Shown here one piece after another: positions 1-9,277 of a stretch of DNA of 30,149 nt. Source of the DNA: Rhodospirillaceae bacterium. GTDB lineage: Bacteria; Pseudomonadota; Alphaproteobacteria; UBA8366. The notes beneath the pieces are model-generated. The model saw only the letters and a list, made by a program, of their open reading frames with translations. It made no database searches and was not told where the DNA came from. The position numbers and the translations under genes were made by a program. The stretch covers positions 1-30,149 of the forward strand of contig PBKG01000019.1 of assembly GCA_002722095.1 (NCBI GenBank), read 5' to 3'. The number at the start of each line of letters is the position of its first letter. Position 1 is the stretch's first letter.

Positions 1-2609
1 GAAACGATCAGCTTGACGGCGGCAAAGGCAATGACAGATTGGCCGGCGGCGAAGGCAATGACCGCCTGAGCGGTGGCGAAGGCAATGACCAGCTCGATGG
101 CGGTGCCGGAAACGATCGCCTCGACGGTGGTGCCGGCGATGACCGGCTGCAAGGCGGCGACGGTAGCGACCGATTGGCCGGCGGTGATGGGAACGACCGT
201 TTGGACGGCGGGGCCGGTAATGACCGCATGGATGGCGGCGCTGGGAACGACCGATTGGCCGGCGGTGAAGGTAACGATCACCTGATTGGTGGCGAAGGTA
301 ATGACCGCCTCGATGGCGGCGCGGGCAATGATCGGCTCGACGGCGGTGCCGGCGACGATCGCCTGAGTGGCGGTGAAGGTAATGATCGCCTAACCGGCGG
401 CGAAGGTAACGACCGCTTGGACGGCGGAGCCGGGAACGATCGCATGGACGGCGGCGCAGGTAACGACCATCTGACAGGTGGCGATGGTCACGACCGTATG
501 GCCGGCGGAGATGGCAAAGACGTTCTCGACGGCGGCAAGGGCAACGACAATATGTCCGGTGGCGCGGGTGACGATCGCCTGAGTGGTGGTGAGGGCAACG
601 ACCGCATGGACGGCGGGGCCGGAAACGACCGCATGGACGGTGGCGCGGGCAACGACCGTATGACCGGTGGCGCTGGGAACGACCGTATGGACGGTGGCGC
701 TGGAAATGATTTCCTTGATGGCGGCGACGGAAATGACCGCCTTGCAGGCGGCGAAGGCGATGATCGCCTGGTAGGTGGCAAAGGTGATGACAGATTGGAT
801 GGCGGTGCCGGAAATGACCGCTTGGAGGGTGGTGAAGGCAATGACCGCCTTGATGGCGGCGCCGGAAACGATCGCTTGGATGGTGGTGCCGGCAACGATC
901 GTATGAGCGGTGGTGACGGTAATGACCGTATGTCCGGCGGTGCCGGGAACGACCGCATGGAAGGCGGAGCCGGAAACGACAATATGGCCGGCGGCGACGG
1001 CGATGACCGCATGGATGGCGGTACCGGGAATGACCGCATGGACGGTGGCGCCGGGAATGATCACATGACAGGCGGTGCTGGCAATGACCGTATGACAGGC
1101 GGCGCCGGGAATGACCGTATGGATGGCGGTGCCGGTGCTGACAATCTTGCCGGCGGTGACGGCCGTGATCGCCTGAGTGGCGGCGACGGGAACGACCGCA
1201 TGGATGGCGGCGCCGACGATGACGTGCTCGACGGCGGAGCCGGCCACGACCGAATGGACGGCGGTGACGGTAATGACCGCATGGTCGGCGGCGCCGGAAA
1301 CGACCGCATGAGCGGTGGTGCCGGCAATGATCGGATGTCCGGCGGGCTTGGCAACGACCGCATGGATGGCGGGCTGGGCAACGACCGCATGGATGGCGGC
1401 GACGGCAACGACAATTTGGCCGGTGGCGCGGGTGACGATCGCCTCGACGGCGGCGCAGGCAACGATGTTCTCAATGGTGGCGCCGGAAACGACCGTTTGG
1501 ATGGTGGTGCCGGAAACGACCGCCTCATCGGTGGCGACGGCAATGACCGCATGAGCGGCGGCGAGGGCAATGATCGTCTCGATGGCGGCGCCGGGAACGA
1601 CCGCATGGAAGGCGGAGCGGGCCACGACCGTATGAATGGCGGGGCCGGAAACGACCGCATGGACGGCGGCGCCGGAAACGACAGAATGTCCGGTGGCGTC
1701 GGCGATGATCGCATGTCCGGCGGTGCTGGGAACGATCGCATGGATGGCGGCGCTGCCAATGACCGTATGGACGGCGGTGATGGGAACGACCGCATGACTG
1801 GCGGCTCCGGTAATGACCGCATGGATGGCGGCGCTGGAAACGACAACATGTCAGGTGGAGACGGCAACGACCGCATGTCCGGCGGAGCGGGCAACGACCG
1901 CATGGATGGCGGCGCCGGGAACGATCGGATGGACGGTGGCGACGGCAACGATACGCTGGAAGGCGGTGCAGGCCGCGATCATTTGGACGGTGGTGCCGGC
2001 GACGACACCTTCATCCTCGACTTCGGCCAGGGCAGTTCCGACAACGTCCGGGGCGGCGCCGGCAACGATACCATCGTCGGTAAGGACGATGGCGATATCA
2101 CCCTCAATCGCTTCAATGCTTCTAATTCGGTTGAAAACATCGATGGCGGCAAAAGCGAAAGCGACATTCACGGTACCGACGGACGCGATGTCCTCGATTT
2201 CCGTGCCACGACCCTCAACAACATCGGTGAAATCGACGGCGGTGCCGGAAACGACGTAATTCACGGTAGCGCCGGTGACGATCGCATCGACGGTGGCGCC
2301 GGAAACGACCGCTTGAGCGGTGGTGATGGACAGGACACCTTCGTTCTCGGTAGCGGCGGCGTTGATCGCATTTCCGATTTCGGCAATGGCGATAGCATCG
2401 ATGTCTCCGATCTGATCGATATGGGCGAAAACACCGTTATTACCGACTATCTGACCATCGAAGATGACGGAAAAGGTAATAGCGTAGTGAAAGTCGACAC
2501 TGACGGAGGCGGTGAAAATTACGAGAATGTCGCGGTGCTCGAGGGCGTGACTGGCCTCGATGTGCAACAATTGTTCAATAGCGGCAACGTTGTCGTCGAC
2601 GAATCCTAA
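1..2609 (+). CDS. RTX calcium-binding protein, 5'-truncated
   Basis: Partial gene: the frame is open to the window edge (first full codon at base 3), so the TTG at 39 is not a real start. From base 18 to 2015 it encodes 74 consecutive nonapeptides of the RTX type GGxGxDxUx with no indel. In this family such units fold in Ca2+ into a parallel beta-roll. A less regular region follows, then four more units (about nt 2253-2360) and a C-terminal segment with DTF, an ISDFGNGD motif and SDLID. That segment resembles the C-terminal domain of type I secreted adhesins (VCA0849-like), and the protein ends VVVDES. It is therefore probably exported by a type I secretion system, but no such transporter genes lie in the window. 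The N-terminal domains that would define function (adhesin, enzyme or S-layer) lie upstream. RTX family and secretion are well supported; the role is unknown. Confidence 0.9.
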   Translation, partial: NDQLDGGKGNDRLAGGEGNDRLSGGEGNDQLDGGAGNDRLDGGAGDDRLQGGDGSDRLAGGDGNDRLDGGAGNDRMDGGAGNDRLAGGEGNDHLIGGEGNDRLDGGAGNDRLDGGAGDDRLSGGEGNDRLTGGEGNDRLDGGAGNDRMDGGAGNDHLTGGDGHDRMAGGDGKDVLDGGKGNDNMSGGAGDDRLSGGEGNDRMDGGAGNDRMDGGAGNDRMTGGAGNDRMDGGAGNDFLDGGDGNDRLAGGEGDDRLVGGKGDDRLDGGAGNDRLEGGEGNDRLDGGAGNDRLDGGAGNDRMSGGDGNDRMSGGAGNDRMEGGAGNDNMAGGDGDDRMDGGTGNDRMDGGAGNDHMTGGAGNDRMTGGAGNDRMDGGAGADNLAGGDGRDRLSGGDGNDRMDGGADDDVLDGGAGHDRMDGGDGNDRMVGGAGNDRMSGGAGNDRMSGGLGNDRMDGGLGNDRMDGGDGNDNLAGGAGDDRLDGGAGNDVLNGGAGNDRLDGGAGNDRLIGGDGNDRMSGGEGNDRLDGGAGNDRMEGGAGHDRMNGGAGNDRMDGGAGNDRMSGGVGDDRMSGGAGNDRMDGGAANDRMDGGDGNDRMTGGSGNDRMDGGAGNDNMSGGDGNDRMSGGAGNDRMDGGAGNDRMDGGDGNDTLEGGAGRDHLDGGAGDDTFILDFGQGSSDNVRGGAGNDTIVGKDDGDITLNRFNASNSVENIDGGKSESDIHGTDGRDVLDFRATTLNNIGEIDGGAGNDVIHGSAGDDRIDGGAGNDRLSGGDGQDTFVLGSGGVDRISDFGNGDSIDVSDLIDMGENTVITDYLTIEDDGKGNSVVKVDTDGGGENYENVAVLEGVTGLDVQQLFNSGNVVVDES
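18..2015 (+). repeat. 27-bp coding repeat array (74 RTX units)
   Basis: Seventy-four 27-bp units in perfect phase encode the nonapeptides of the RTX protein. Nearly all keep Gly-Gly-x-Gly-x-Asp. Two depart at the fourth position: one has Asp (unit around nt 1206-1232) and one has Ala (around nt 1746-1772). Neighbouring units differ mostly at synonymous third positions and at the variable residues, so the DNA repeat is much less exact than the protein repeat. Confidence 0.95.
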
Positions 2610-2653
2610 ATTCGCACCGATCGATCGCTCCTACTGATTTACCGCAGAGGTAC

Positions 2654-2682
2654 CAATTCCGTTGCAGGCAGCCGCGGAATTG
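2654..2682 (+). terminator. possible hairpin downstream of RTX gene
   Basis: A perfect 8-bp inverted repeat (CAATTCCG at 2654-2661, CGGAATTG at 2675-2682) with a 13-nt loop lies 45 nt past the RTX stop codon. No T-tract follows, so it is only a weak candidate for intrinsic termination. It could instead be a processing or 3'-end stabilising structure. Confidence 0.35.
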
Positions 2683-2722
2683 CGTAAACCCCTTGTAAAA
2701 TTTCGACGATTCCCCAAATGGT

Positions 2723-2749
2723 TCGCATATGTAATTGCTTTATATGCGA
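2723..2749. promoter_or_regulatory. operator-like inverted repeat before ABC operon
   Basis: Perfect 8-bp inverted repeat TCGCATAT (2723-2730) and ATATGCGA (2742-2749) separated by 11 bp, giving 19 bp between half-site centres. It ends about 60 bp upstream of the ABC ATPase start, in a short A/T-rich stretch containing TATATG. The geometry suits a dimeric repressor or activator, but no regulator gene is adjacent. Confidence 0.4.
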
Positions 2750-2811
2750 TTCCCGAGGGAGTGATTGGGCCATCGAGTTTTGGCTAATGTCATAGTGGAG
2801 GAATGCACGGG

Positions 2812-3729
2812 ATGATCGAAGTTGAAGGCCTGAGCAAGAGTTTTGGCGAGACGCTCGCGGTCGACGATATCTCCTTTACCTTGAAAAAGGGTGAGGTGCT
2901 TGGATTTCTAGGACCGAATGGCGCCGGTAAGTCGACGACCATGAAAATGATTGCCGGCTTCCTGCCACCAACCGACGGCACCGCACGGATCAACGGCTTT
3001 GACGTGCGCGAAAACCCAATCGAGGTTAAACGCTCGATTGGCTATCTGCCCGAGGGAGCGCCGATGTGGTCGGATATGAATGTCGCGGGTTTCCTAAAAT
3101 TCATCGCCGAAGTGCGAGGTTTCAAGGGTGCCGAAGCGATGGACAGGATCGATGTTGCGGTTTCGTTGACACAACTCGAAGACGTCCTCATGCAACCGAT
3201 CGAGACCCTGTCCAAAGGGTTCAAACGCCGGGTAGGACTCGCCCAGGCAATGTTGCACGACCCGGAAATCCTCATTCTTGACGAGCCGACCGACGGACTG
3301 GACCCCAATCAGAAACATCAGGTCCGGGATCTAATCCAGAAAATGGCGGGCGACAAAGCGATTATTATTTCGACACATATTCTTGAAGAGGTTGAGGCGG
3401 TTTGCACCCGTGCGATCATCATTGCCAAGGGCAAATTGCTCGCCGATGCCACGCCCCATGAACTGCTGCGCAAGTCGCAGCATTACAATTCTGTCTCGGT
3501 TTCCGTACCGAATGTCGAGAAGGCGAAAGAAGTGCTGGAAGGACTGGACTCGGTCAAGCGAGTTCGGGTTACCGACGAAGAATGGCTGCTTGCCTACCCG
3601 AAGGGTAAGGAGCCGATCAACGAAGAGGTGGCTCAGGCTCTGCGGTCGGCTCGCCTCAAAGTCAACGAAATTCGCGCCGAAGGTGGCCGTCTCGACGACG
3701 TCTTCCGCGACATCACCCTAAAGAGCTGA
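2812..3729 (+). CDS. ABC transporter ATP-binding protein, GldA-like
   Basis: ATPase of an ABC-2 type exporter, 305 residues from the chosen start. Walker A GPNGAGKST is at about 34-42, the signature is LSKGF at about 133-137 (Lys in place of the first Gly, usual in the GldA/CcmA-like group), Walker B ILILDEP at about 153-159 and the H-loop His at about 189. An ATG at 2803 is also in frame, but the GGAGG at 2797-2801 is only 1 nt from it and 10 nt from the ATG at 2812; starting there also gives the family-typical beginning MIEVEGL. The permease starts 9 nt after the stop and a GldG-like auxiliary protein follows, so the three form one operon and one membrane complex. Substrate unknown. Confidence 0.9.
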   Translation: MIEVEGLSKSFGETLAVDDISFTLKKGEVLGFLGPNGAGKSTTMKMIAGFLPPTDGTARINGFDVRENPIEVKRSIGYLPEGAPMWSDMNVAGFLKFIAEVRGFKGAEAMDRIDVAVSLTQLEDVLMQPIETLSKGFKRRVGLAQAMLHDPEILILDEPTDGLDPNQKHQVRDLIQKMAGDKAIIISTHILEEVEAVCTRAIIIAKGKLLADATPHELLRKSQHYNSVSVSVPNVEKAKEVLEGLDSVKRVRVTDEEWLLAYPKGKEPINEEVAQALRSARLKVNEIRAEGGRLDDVFRDITLKS

Positions 3730-3738
3730 GCGAAGATC

Positions 3739-4473
3739 ATGAGAAATTTGCTGATCGTATTCCGTCGCGAAATGGCAAGCTATTTCGCAACTCCGCTGGC
3801 CTACGTCTTTATTGTCATTTTTCTTGTCATGGCAGGCGTCCTGACCATTTTTATCGGTAATTTCGTCGGCCAAGGCCATGCCGGGCTGCAATCCTTCTTT
3901 GGTCTGCACCCTTGGTTTTATCTGTTCCTTATCCCTGCCCTCTCGATGCGGCTTTGGGCCGAAGAACGTAAGACCGGGACCATCGAGCTCACAATGACCT
4001 TGCCGCTTCGCCTTGGCGAAGTGGTTGTGGGCAAGTTTCTCGCCGCATGGTGCTTTGCCGGCATTGCGCTTGCGCTGACCTTCCCCTTCTGGATCACCGT
4101 GAACTATCTCGGCAATCCCGATAACGGCGTCATATTGGCAAGTTATATAGGCAGCTGGCTGATGGCCGGTTCCTATCTCGCCATTGGCGGTTTCGTATCG
4201 GCGCTGACCCGCAATCAGGTGATCGCCTTCGTGATTACGGTCACGGTATGCTTCTTCTTCGTTGCCATGGGCTCGTCGATAGTCATCGATTTCGTCGGCG
4301 GTTGGGTAACGCAAAGCGTCTTGGAATTCGTCCGTTATATGAGTTTCCTGAATCACTTCATCGGTATTTCCAAAGGCGTGCTCGACCTCAGAAGCGTGGT
4401 CTTCTTCGTCAGTATTATTGGCTTATTCCTCACTTTGAATGCGATCGTAATAGACCGCGTTCGCGCGAATTAA
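3739..4473 (+). CDS. ABC-2 type permease, GldF-like
   Basis: Membrane permease of 244 residues with about six hydrophobic segments: roughly 17-37, a pair around 50-75, and others around 100-125, 135-155, 165-190 and 220-240. The N-terminus (RNLLIVFRREMASYFATPLAYVF) matches the ABC-2 permeases that pair with GldA-type ATPases, which begin with a short cytoplasmic amphipathic stretch containing REL/REM and SYF. The segment LWAEERKTGTIELTMTLPL is the conserved cytoplasmic loop expected to contact the ATPase. It sits 9 nt after the ATPase gene and 12 nt before the GldG-like gene. Family is well supported; the exported substrate cannot be read from the sequence. Confidence 0.88.
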   Translation: MRNLLIVFRREMASYFATPLAYVFIVIFLVMAGVLTIFIGNFVGQGHAGLQSFFGLHPWFYLFLIPALSMRLWAEERKTGTIELTMTLPLRLGEVVVGKFLAAWCFAGIALALTFPFWITVNYLGNPDNGVILASYIGSWLMAGSYLAIGGFVSALTRNQVIAFVITVTVCFFFVAMGSSIVIDFVGGWVTQSVLEFVRYMSFLNHFIGISKGVLDLRSVVFFVSIIGLFLTLNAIVIDRVRAN

Positions 4474-4485
4474 GGAGCGTTCGAG

Positions 4486-6525
4486 ATGTTCCGGAAATTG
4501 CTTAATCGTCCCAGTGGCTGGCTTATTGCCATCGCATTGACGCTGGTGATCTTTGTCGCCTTCAACGCCGTCGTCGCGCCGATTTCTGGCTCGCGTCTCG
4601 ATTTAACCGCGGAGCGCTTGCATACGCTCTCCGACGGCACGCGCGGCATGCTGACAAAGCTCAAGAAACCGGTCACGCTCAACTTCTATTACTCGAAGGA
4701 ATTGGGTAGCGCCGCGCCCGCTTTCGGAAACTATGCCAAGCGCGTGCGTGACATGCTGGATGAAATGGAACTCGCCGCTGGTGGCAACCTAATTATCCAT
4801 GAAAAGGACCCGGTTGCATTTTCCGAAACCGAGGATCAGGCGGTCGAAGCGGGCTTACAAGGTGCCCCCCTCGACCAAACCGGCGATCAGGTTTATTTCG
4901 GCCTACAGGCAAAATCGGGAGAGGAAAGCGAAGTCATTCCGTTCTTCCAAACCCAACGCGAGAATTTTCTCGAATATGACCTAGCGCGGATGATTCATTC
5001 GGTCGACAACCCGAAGAAGCAGGTGGTTGCGATCTATACCGGCCGGCCTCTTTTCGGGAACATGCAACGCATGATGGCCGGCCTGCCGACTCAGGCCTAT
5101 CGTATCGTCCCCGAACTACGCAAGCGGTTCGAGGTCAATCATATGTTCAGTCTCCGCGACCTGCCGGACGAAAAACCCGACGTGTTGATGATCGTCCATC
5201 CACTGAAGCTGGAGCTGGACGAAAAATACGAACTGGATCAATTCCTGCTCAAGGGCGGAAAGGCGATTTTCATCATCGATCCTTTCAACGAGACCGCAGC
5301 GGGCACCCCACTTCCGCAGGGCCGCAAACCGGTAATCAATTCAGTAGCCCACGTGAAAGACTTCCTCGACCGCTGGGGTGTCGAAATTTCGGACAAGGTC
5401 ATCGCTTCGGACCGCTCTATCGCGAGAATGGTCAATGCGGGTACGCCGACGCAAGTTCTGCCCGCGCCGTTCGTCACCTGGCTAGCAGTTCAAGGCCCAC
5501 TGCTGTCGCGCGACGACCCGGTGACGTCGGAATTGAAGCTGCTCAACGTTCAGAGTGCCGGCATTATTAAGGTAAAGAAAAACCCGGCAATCAAAGTCGA
5601 AACATTGATTCGGACCACAGGTGATAGTCAGGAAATCGACGTTAAGACCCACAAGGGCCGAATCGACGTCGAAGGCATGGCTGCGAACTTCAAGCCCAGT
5701 GGGAAACGTATGGTCCTGGCCGCTCGCGTCTCCGGCACTTTTAATTCTGTCTTTCCCGACGGACCCCCTAAGGATGAGGAAGACGCCAAAAAAACAAAAA
5801 AGAAAGATGCGGAGAAACCGGACGACAAGCCGAAAACTGCCGAAGAAATAAAGAAGGCAGAAAAGGAAGCCGCAAAAAAGAAAAAGGAAGCCGAAGAGAA
5901 AAAGAAGCGAGAGGCTGAGAGACTTGCCGCCCACCTGAAGAAGTCCAAGAAGCCGTTCAATGTCCTATTAATTTCCGATGCGGATCTTCTTGAAGACCAT
6001 TTCTGGGTGCAGGTGCGCCAATTCCTTGGGCGGCATGTACTTGTTCCCACGTCCAACAATGCGGACTTCATCATAAACGCGGTCGATCATTTCACCGGCA
6101 ATTCCGACCTGATCAGTCTTCGCTCGCGGGGTACTACTCAACGGCCATTTACCAAGGTCGACGAATTACGCCGCGAGGCCGAGGTCAAATACCGCAAAGT
6201 AGAGCAGGAATTGGCCAAAAAACTAAAGGCGACGGAAAAGAAACTCGGCGAACTACGCGATAAACAAGACGATACGTCGAAAAAGGTCGCCGCCAAAAAG
6301 AAAGAAGAAATCAAAAAGGAAATCAAGGCCGCGCTCGACGAACTGATCGCCACGCGCAGAGAACTGCGTGATGTCCGGCTTAAATTGAACGAGGACATCG
6401 ATCAATTGGAAATCTGGGTCCGTTTCACGAATATCGCGCTTATGCCGCTCCTGGTGGGCACTTTCGCGGTCGGGCTCGGTATCTATCGCGTCCGCCGTCG
6501 ACGCCAACGTGCGGAAGAGGAGTAA
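4486..6525 (+). CDS. GldG-like ABC auxiliary protein
   Basis: Protein of 679 residues with an N-terminal transmembrane helix (about 12-33), a large extracytoplasmic ABC_transp_aux domain and a C-terminal helix (about 649-666) followed by an Arg-rich tail. The segment RLDLTAERLHTLSDGT after the first helix is the hallmark opening of GldG-family proteins, and FLEYDLARMI is also family-typical. A very Lys/Glu-rich insertion, predicted as charged helix or coiled coil, covers about residues 430-490; a second charged helical region lies at about 560-640 before the last helix. AGGAG at 4473-4477 is a good ribosome binding site. It is the third gene of the ABC operon and probably a permanent partner of the permease. 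In Bacteroidetes the homologues act in gliding; here only export or envelope function can be inferred. Confidence 0.85.
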   Translation: MFRKLLNRPSGWLIAIALTLVIFVAFNAVVAPISGSRLDLTAERLHTLSDGTRGMLTKLKKPVTLNFYYSKELGSAAPAFGNYAKRVRDMLDEMELAAGGNLIIHEKDPVAFSETEDQAVEAGLQGAPLDQTGDQVYFGLQAKSGEESEVIPFFQTQRENFLEYDLARMIHSVDNPKKQVVAIYTGRPLFGNMQRMMAGLPTQAYRIVPELRKRFEVNHMFSLRDLPDEKPDVLMIVHPLKLELDEKYELDQFLLKGGKAIFIIDPFNETAAGTPLPQGRKPVINSVAHVKDFLDRWGVEISDKVIASDRSIARMVNAGTPTQVLPAPFVTWLAVQGPLLSRDDPVTSELKLLNVQSAGIIKVKKNPAIKVETLIRTTGDSQEIDVKTHKGRIDVEGMAANFKPSGKRMVLAARVSGTFNSVFPDGPPKDEEDAKKTKKKDAEKPDDKPKTAEEIKKAEKEAAKKKKEAEEKKKREAERLAAHLKKSKKPFNVLLISDADLLEDHFWVQVRQFLGRHVLVPTSNNADFIINAVDHFTGNSDLISLRSRGTTQRPFTKVDELRREAEVKYRKVEQELAKKLKATEKKLGELRDKQDDTSKKVAAKKKEEIKKEIKAALDELIATRRELRDVRLKLNEDIDQLEIWVRFTNIALMPLLVGTFAVGLGIYRVRRRRQRAEEE

Positions 6526-6612
6526 TCTCTCGCCGCCACGCGAATATCGGCTTAAGCTGCACTAAACTAAATACGGGGCTCGATTTTGGGCCCGTGCAAC
6601 AGCGACGTCCTT

Positions 6613-7527
6613 ATGGTTCGGATAGCTAGCCTGATTGCGAGTGCAACCGAAATTGCCGCAGCTCTTGGCTGTGAGGACAGTTTGGTAGCGCGTAGTCACG
6701 AATGCGACTTTCCGGCCTCGGTCGCCAAATTGCCCGCTTGTACCGAAGCGAAAATCAACATTGAGGCACCATCGGCGGATATCGACCGCGATATCAAGCA
6801 ACTGGTTGGCGACGGACTGTCGGTCTACCGAGTCGATGCCGAAAAATTGAAATCGCTCGCGCCCGACGTAATTCTTACCCAATCCCAATGCGACGTATGC
6901 GCCGTGAGCGAAGCAGAACTCCGCGATGCCGTCAGCGACTGGCTCGACAGCGAAACTAAAATCGTCTCGCTGGAACCGAACAGTCTCGATGATATCTGGC
7001 GCGATATCCGGGCGGTCGCCGAAGCGATCGGCCTACCCGAAAGGGGCGACGCGCTGATTACCGATTTACAGAACCGCATGGGGGGTATTGCCACCCAGTG
7101 TGAGGCCATGGACCGCCCGCCTCGCGTTGCCTGCATAGAATGGATTGCACCCTTGATGAGCGCTGGAAATTGGGTGCCTGAATTGGTCGCCATGGCGGGC
7201 GGGGAAAACTTGTTCGGCACAGCCGGCAGCCATTCACCGTGGATGGAATGGGAAGATCTCAAAACCGCCGACCCTGACGTAATCGTGGTGATGCCATGCG
7301 GTTTCGACATTGCACGAAGCCGGGCCGAAATGCCGGCGCTTATAGAGCAGTCCGGCTGGGAAAACCTCGCCGCCGTGAAATCGAATCAAGTTTTTCTCAC
7401 CGACGGCAATCAGTATTTCAACAGACCCGGCCCAAGGGTGGTCGAATCGCTCGAAATTCTGACGGAAGTTTTCCACCCGAAAGACTTTACCCCGACCCAC
7501 TTAGGCCGCGGCTGGGAACAATTCTGA
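6613..7527 (+). CDS. cobalamin-binding protein, BtuF-like, no signal peptide
   Basis: Helical-backbone (TroA/BtuF fold) substrate-binding protein of 304 residues, related to COG0614 cobalamin-binding proteins. SLIASATEI at 6-14 and RSHECDFP at 27-34 are characteristic of the subgroup annotated as cobalamin-binding, as is the QCxVC motif near residue 95. A TTG at 6586 extends the frame by nine residues, but the ATG at 6613 gives the family-typical start MVRIASL. Neither start provides a signal peptide or lipobox, so the protein looks cytoplasmic, unlike classical BtuF, and no BtuC/BtuD genes adjoin. It is convergent with metW, 7 nt away. B12-dependent genes elsewhere in the window make a corrinoid role plausible. 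Other ligands remain possible. Confidence 0.75.
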   Translation: MVRIASLIASATEIAAALGCEDSLVARSHECDFPASVAKLPACTEAKINIEAPSADIDRDIKQLVGDGLSVYRVDAEKLKSLAPDVILTQSQCDVCAVSEAELRDAVSDWLDSETKIVSLEPNSLDDIWRDIRAVAEAIGLPERGDALITDLQNRMGGIATQCEAMDRPPRVACIEWIAPLMSAGNWVPELVAMAGGENLFGTAGSHSPWMEWEDLKTADPDVIVVMPCGFDIARSRAEMPALIEQSGWENLAAVKSNQVFLTDGNQYFNRPGPRVVESLEILTEVFHPKDFTPTHLGRGWEQF

Positions 7528-7534
7528 GTACCGA

Positions 7535-8152
7535 TCACCGCTTCTTGAGGACGAACATCGCTTGCGGTGCCAGCAAATTCGCACGCAATGCGCAGGCGGA
7601 ATAGGCAAGCGGAAGGCCGTCACGGTCCAGCGCGATCGCGTCTTCGATATCCGCGTCGATTTCGTCGCAAAGACGAATGAAGTCATGGATCGTGCAAAGA
7701 TGGATGTTGGGCGTGTCGTACCAACTATCGGGCAAATTCCCGGTAACCGGCATACGGCCGCCAAAAGACAAATTCCACCGTACGCTCAGATGGCCGAAAT
7801 TCGGAAATGACAGGATCGTCCGTTGCCCGATGCGGACCAAATTCTCTACGACACGGCGAGGCTGATGCGTTGCCTGCAGTGTTTGGCTCAAAACCACGTA
7901 ATCGAAAGCATCATCGGGATACGCATCGAGATCGGTATCCGCATCGCCTTGTACGACCGAAAGGCCGTTGCTCACGCATTCGCGCACGCCGTCCATACTT
8001 AGTTCGATGCCACGCCCGTCGGTTTGTTTTTCGCGTTTCAAAAATCCGAGCAGCGCGCCGTCGCCACAACCCACATCGAGCACCCGGCTATCGGATTCGA
8101 TCTTTTCCGCGATGAGACGGAGATCGCTTCGGAGGTTGGTGCGCCGAGTCAT
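7535..8152 (-). CDS. metW: methionine biosynthesis protein MetW
   Basis: Class I methyltransferase-fold protein of 205 residues with the SAM-binding motif VLDVGCGDG at 24-32 and the conserved MetW features SQTLQATHQPRRVVENLVRIG and SFPNFGHLSVRW. MetW is required together with MetX for homoserine acylation in proteobacteria that use this pair. It starts 6 nt after the metX stop, so the two are co-transcribed and probably form a complex. Length is normal for the family. Confidence 0.95.
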   Translation of the reverse strand: MTRRTNLRSDLRLIAEKIESDSRVLDVGCGDGALLGFLKREKQTDGRGIELSMDGVRECVSNGLSVVQGDADTDLDAYPDDAFDYVVLSQTLQATHQPRRVVENLVRIGQRTILSFPNFGHLSVRWNLSFGGRMPVTGNLPDSWYDTPNIHLCTIHDFIRLCDEIDADIEDAIALDRDGLPLAYSACALRANLLAPQAMFVLKKR

Positions 8153-8158
8153 GGATAC

Positions 8159-9277
8159 CTACCGATCCGGACGGCCCAAGCCACGATGCTCGGCGCAGGA
8201 ATCGATAAATCCCTTTGCAACGCGACGAAACTCCGGTTCGTCGAGCAAAAACGCGTCATGGCCTTGGTCGCTTTCGATTTCCACGAAGCTGACGTCTGCG
8301 GCGACCGCATTCAGGGCGTGGACAATGGCTCGATTTTCCGATGTGGGGAACAACCAATCGCTACTGAACGAAACGATACAGAACCGCGTCTTGACGCCCT
8401 CGAAAGCGGCTGCCAGCGAGCCGTCATATTCCGCCGCGAGATCGAAATAATCCATTGCACGGGTGATGTAGAGGTAGGAATTCGCGTCGAACCGCTCGAC
8501 AAACGTGATCCCTTGATGGCGAAGGTAGCTCTCGACCTGAAAATCCGCATCGAATCCATAGCTGAGATGCGCTCGGTCTTGCAGATTGCGGCCGAATTTT
8601 CGGTGCAACGCCGCTTCGGACAAATAAGTGATGTGGGCCGTCATGCGGGCGACGCCAAGGCCGCGCTTCGGTACGACACCGTGACTTAAATAATCACCCC
8701 CGTGCCAATCCGGGTCGGCCAAGATCGCCTGCCGGCCAACTTCGTGAAATGCGATATTTTGCGCCGTATGCCGTGCAGCACCGGCAATTGGCATCGCCGA
8801 AAAGACTCTCTCCTTGTACCGCGATGCCCATTCGAGCGCTTGCATCGCCCCCATCGAGCCGCCGGTCACGCAAAAAAGCTGCTCGATCCCCAAATGGTCT
8901 ATGACGAGCTTTTGCGCACGGACCATATCGGCGATGGTGATGACGGGGAAATCGAGCCCATAGGGGCGATCGGTCTTCGGGTCGATCTCTTTCAGCCCCG
9001 TAGACCCCATGCACCCGCCCAACACATTGATACAAATCACATAGAACCGATCGGTATCGATCGGGTTTCCGGGCCCGACCATATCGTTCCACCAGCCGGG
9101 TTTACCGGTGATCGGGTGCGTTTCGGCCACGAACTGATCTCCGGTCAATGCGTGGCAAACCAGGATCGCATTGGATTTATCGTCGTTTAGAGTGCCGTAG
9201 GTCTGATAAGCAATGCCAAAAGGACCGAATTTAGTGCCGCTATCCAGCGCCATTGGCTCCGCATCTCCCAGCACCAC
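8159..9277 (-). CDS. metX: homoserine O-acyltransferase MetX
   Basis: Alpha/beta-hydrolase-fold enzyme acylating homoserine in the first committed step of methionine synthesis. Numbered from the GTG at 9277 (372 residues), the nucleophile is Ser141 in GGSMG, with Asp307 (SSDWLFP) and His340 (DQGHDAF) completing the triad. CHALTGDQ and [11 protein letters not shown] are family motifs. Acetyl- versus succinyl-CoA use cannot be decided by eye. The GTG start has no visible ribosome binding site. The frame continues upstream through 26 residues that look like a normal MetX N-terminus to an ATT at 9353-9355, which has GGAAAGG 8 nt before it, so the true protein may be 398 residues. It leads a two-gene operon with metW. 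Confidence 0.93.
   Translation of the reverse strand: MVLGDAEPMALDSGTKFGPFGIAYQTYGTLNDDKSNAILVCHALTGDQFVAETHPITGKPGWWNDMVGPGNPIDTDRFYVICINVLGGCMGSTGLKEIDPKTDRPYGLDFPVITIADMVRAQKLVIDHLGIEQLFCVTGGSMGAMQALEWASRYKERVFSAMPIAGAARHTAQNIAFHEVGRQAILADPDWHGGDYLSHGVVPKRGLGVARMTAHITYLSEAALHRKFGRNLQDRAHLSYGFDADFQVESYLRHQGITFVERFDANSYLYITRAMDYFDLAAEYDGSLAAAFEGVKTRFCIVSFSSDWLFPTSENRAIVHALNAVAADVSFVEIESDQGHDAFLLDEPEFRRVAKGFIDSCAEHRGLGRPDR

Noticed and set aside
390..1948. Long minus-strand open frames (up to 411 codons) opposite the RTX array
   Set aside because: They arise because the 27-bp periodic G/C-rich repeat has no stop codons in several frames. Their translations are monotonous repeats without any family resemblance.
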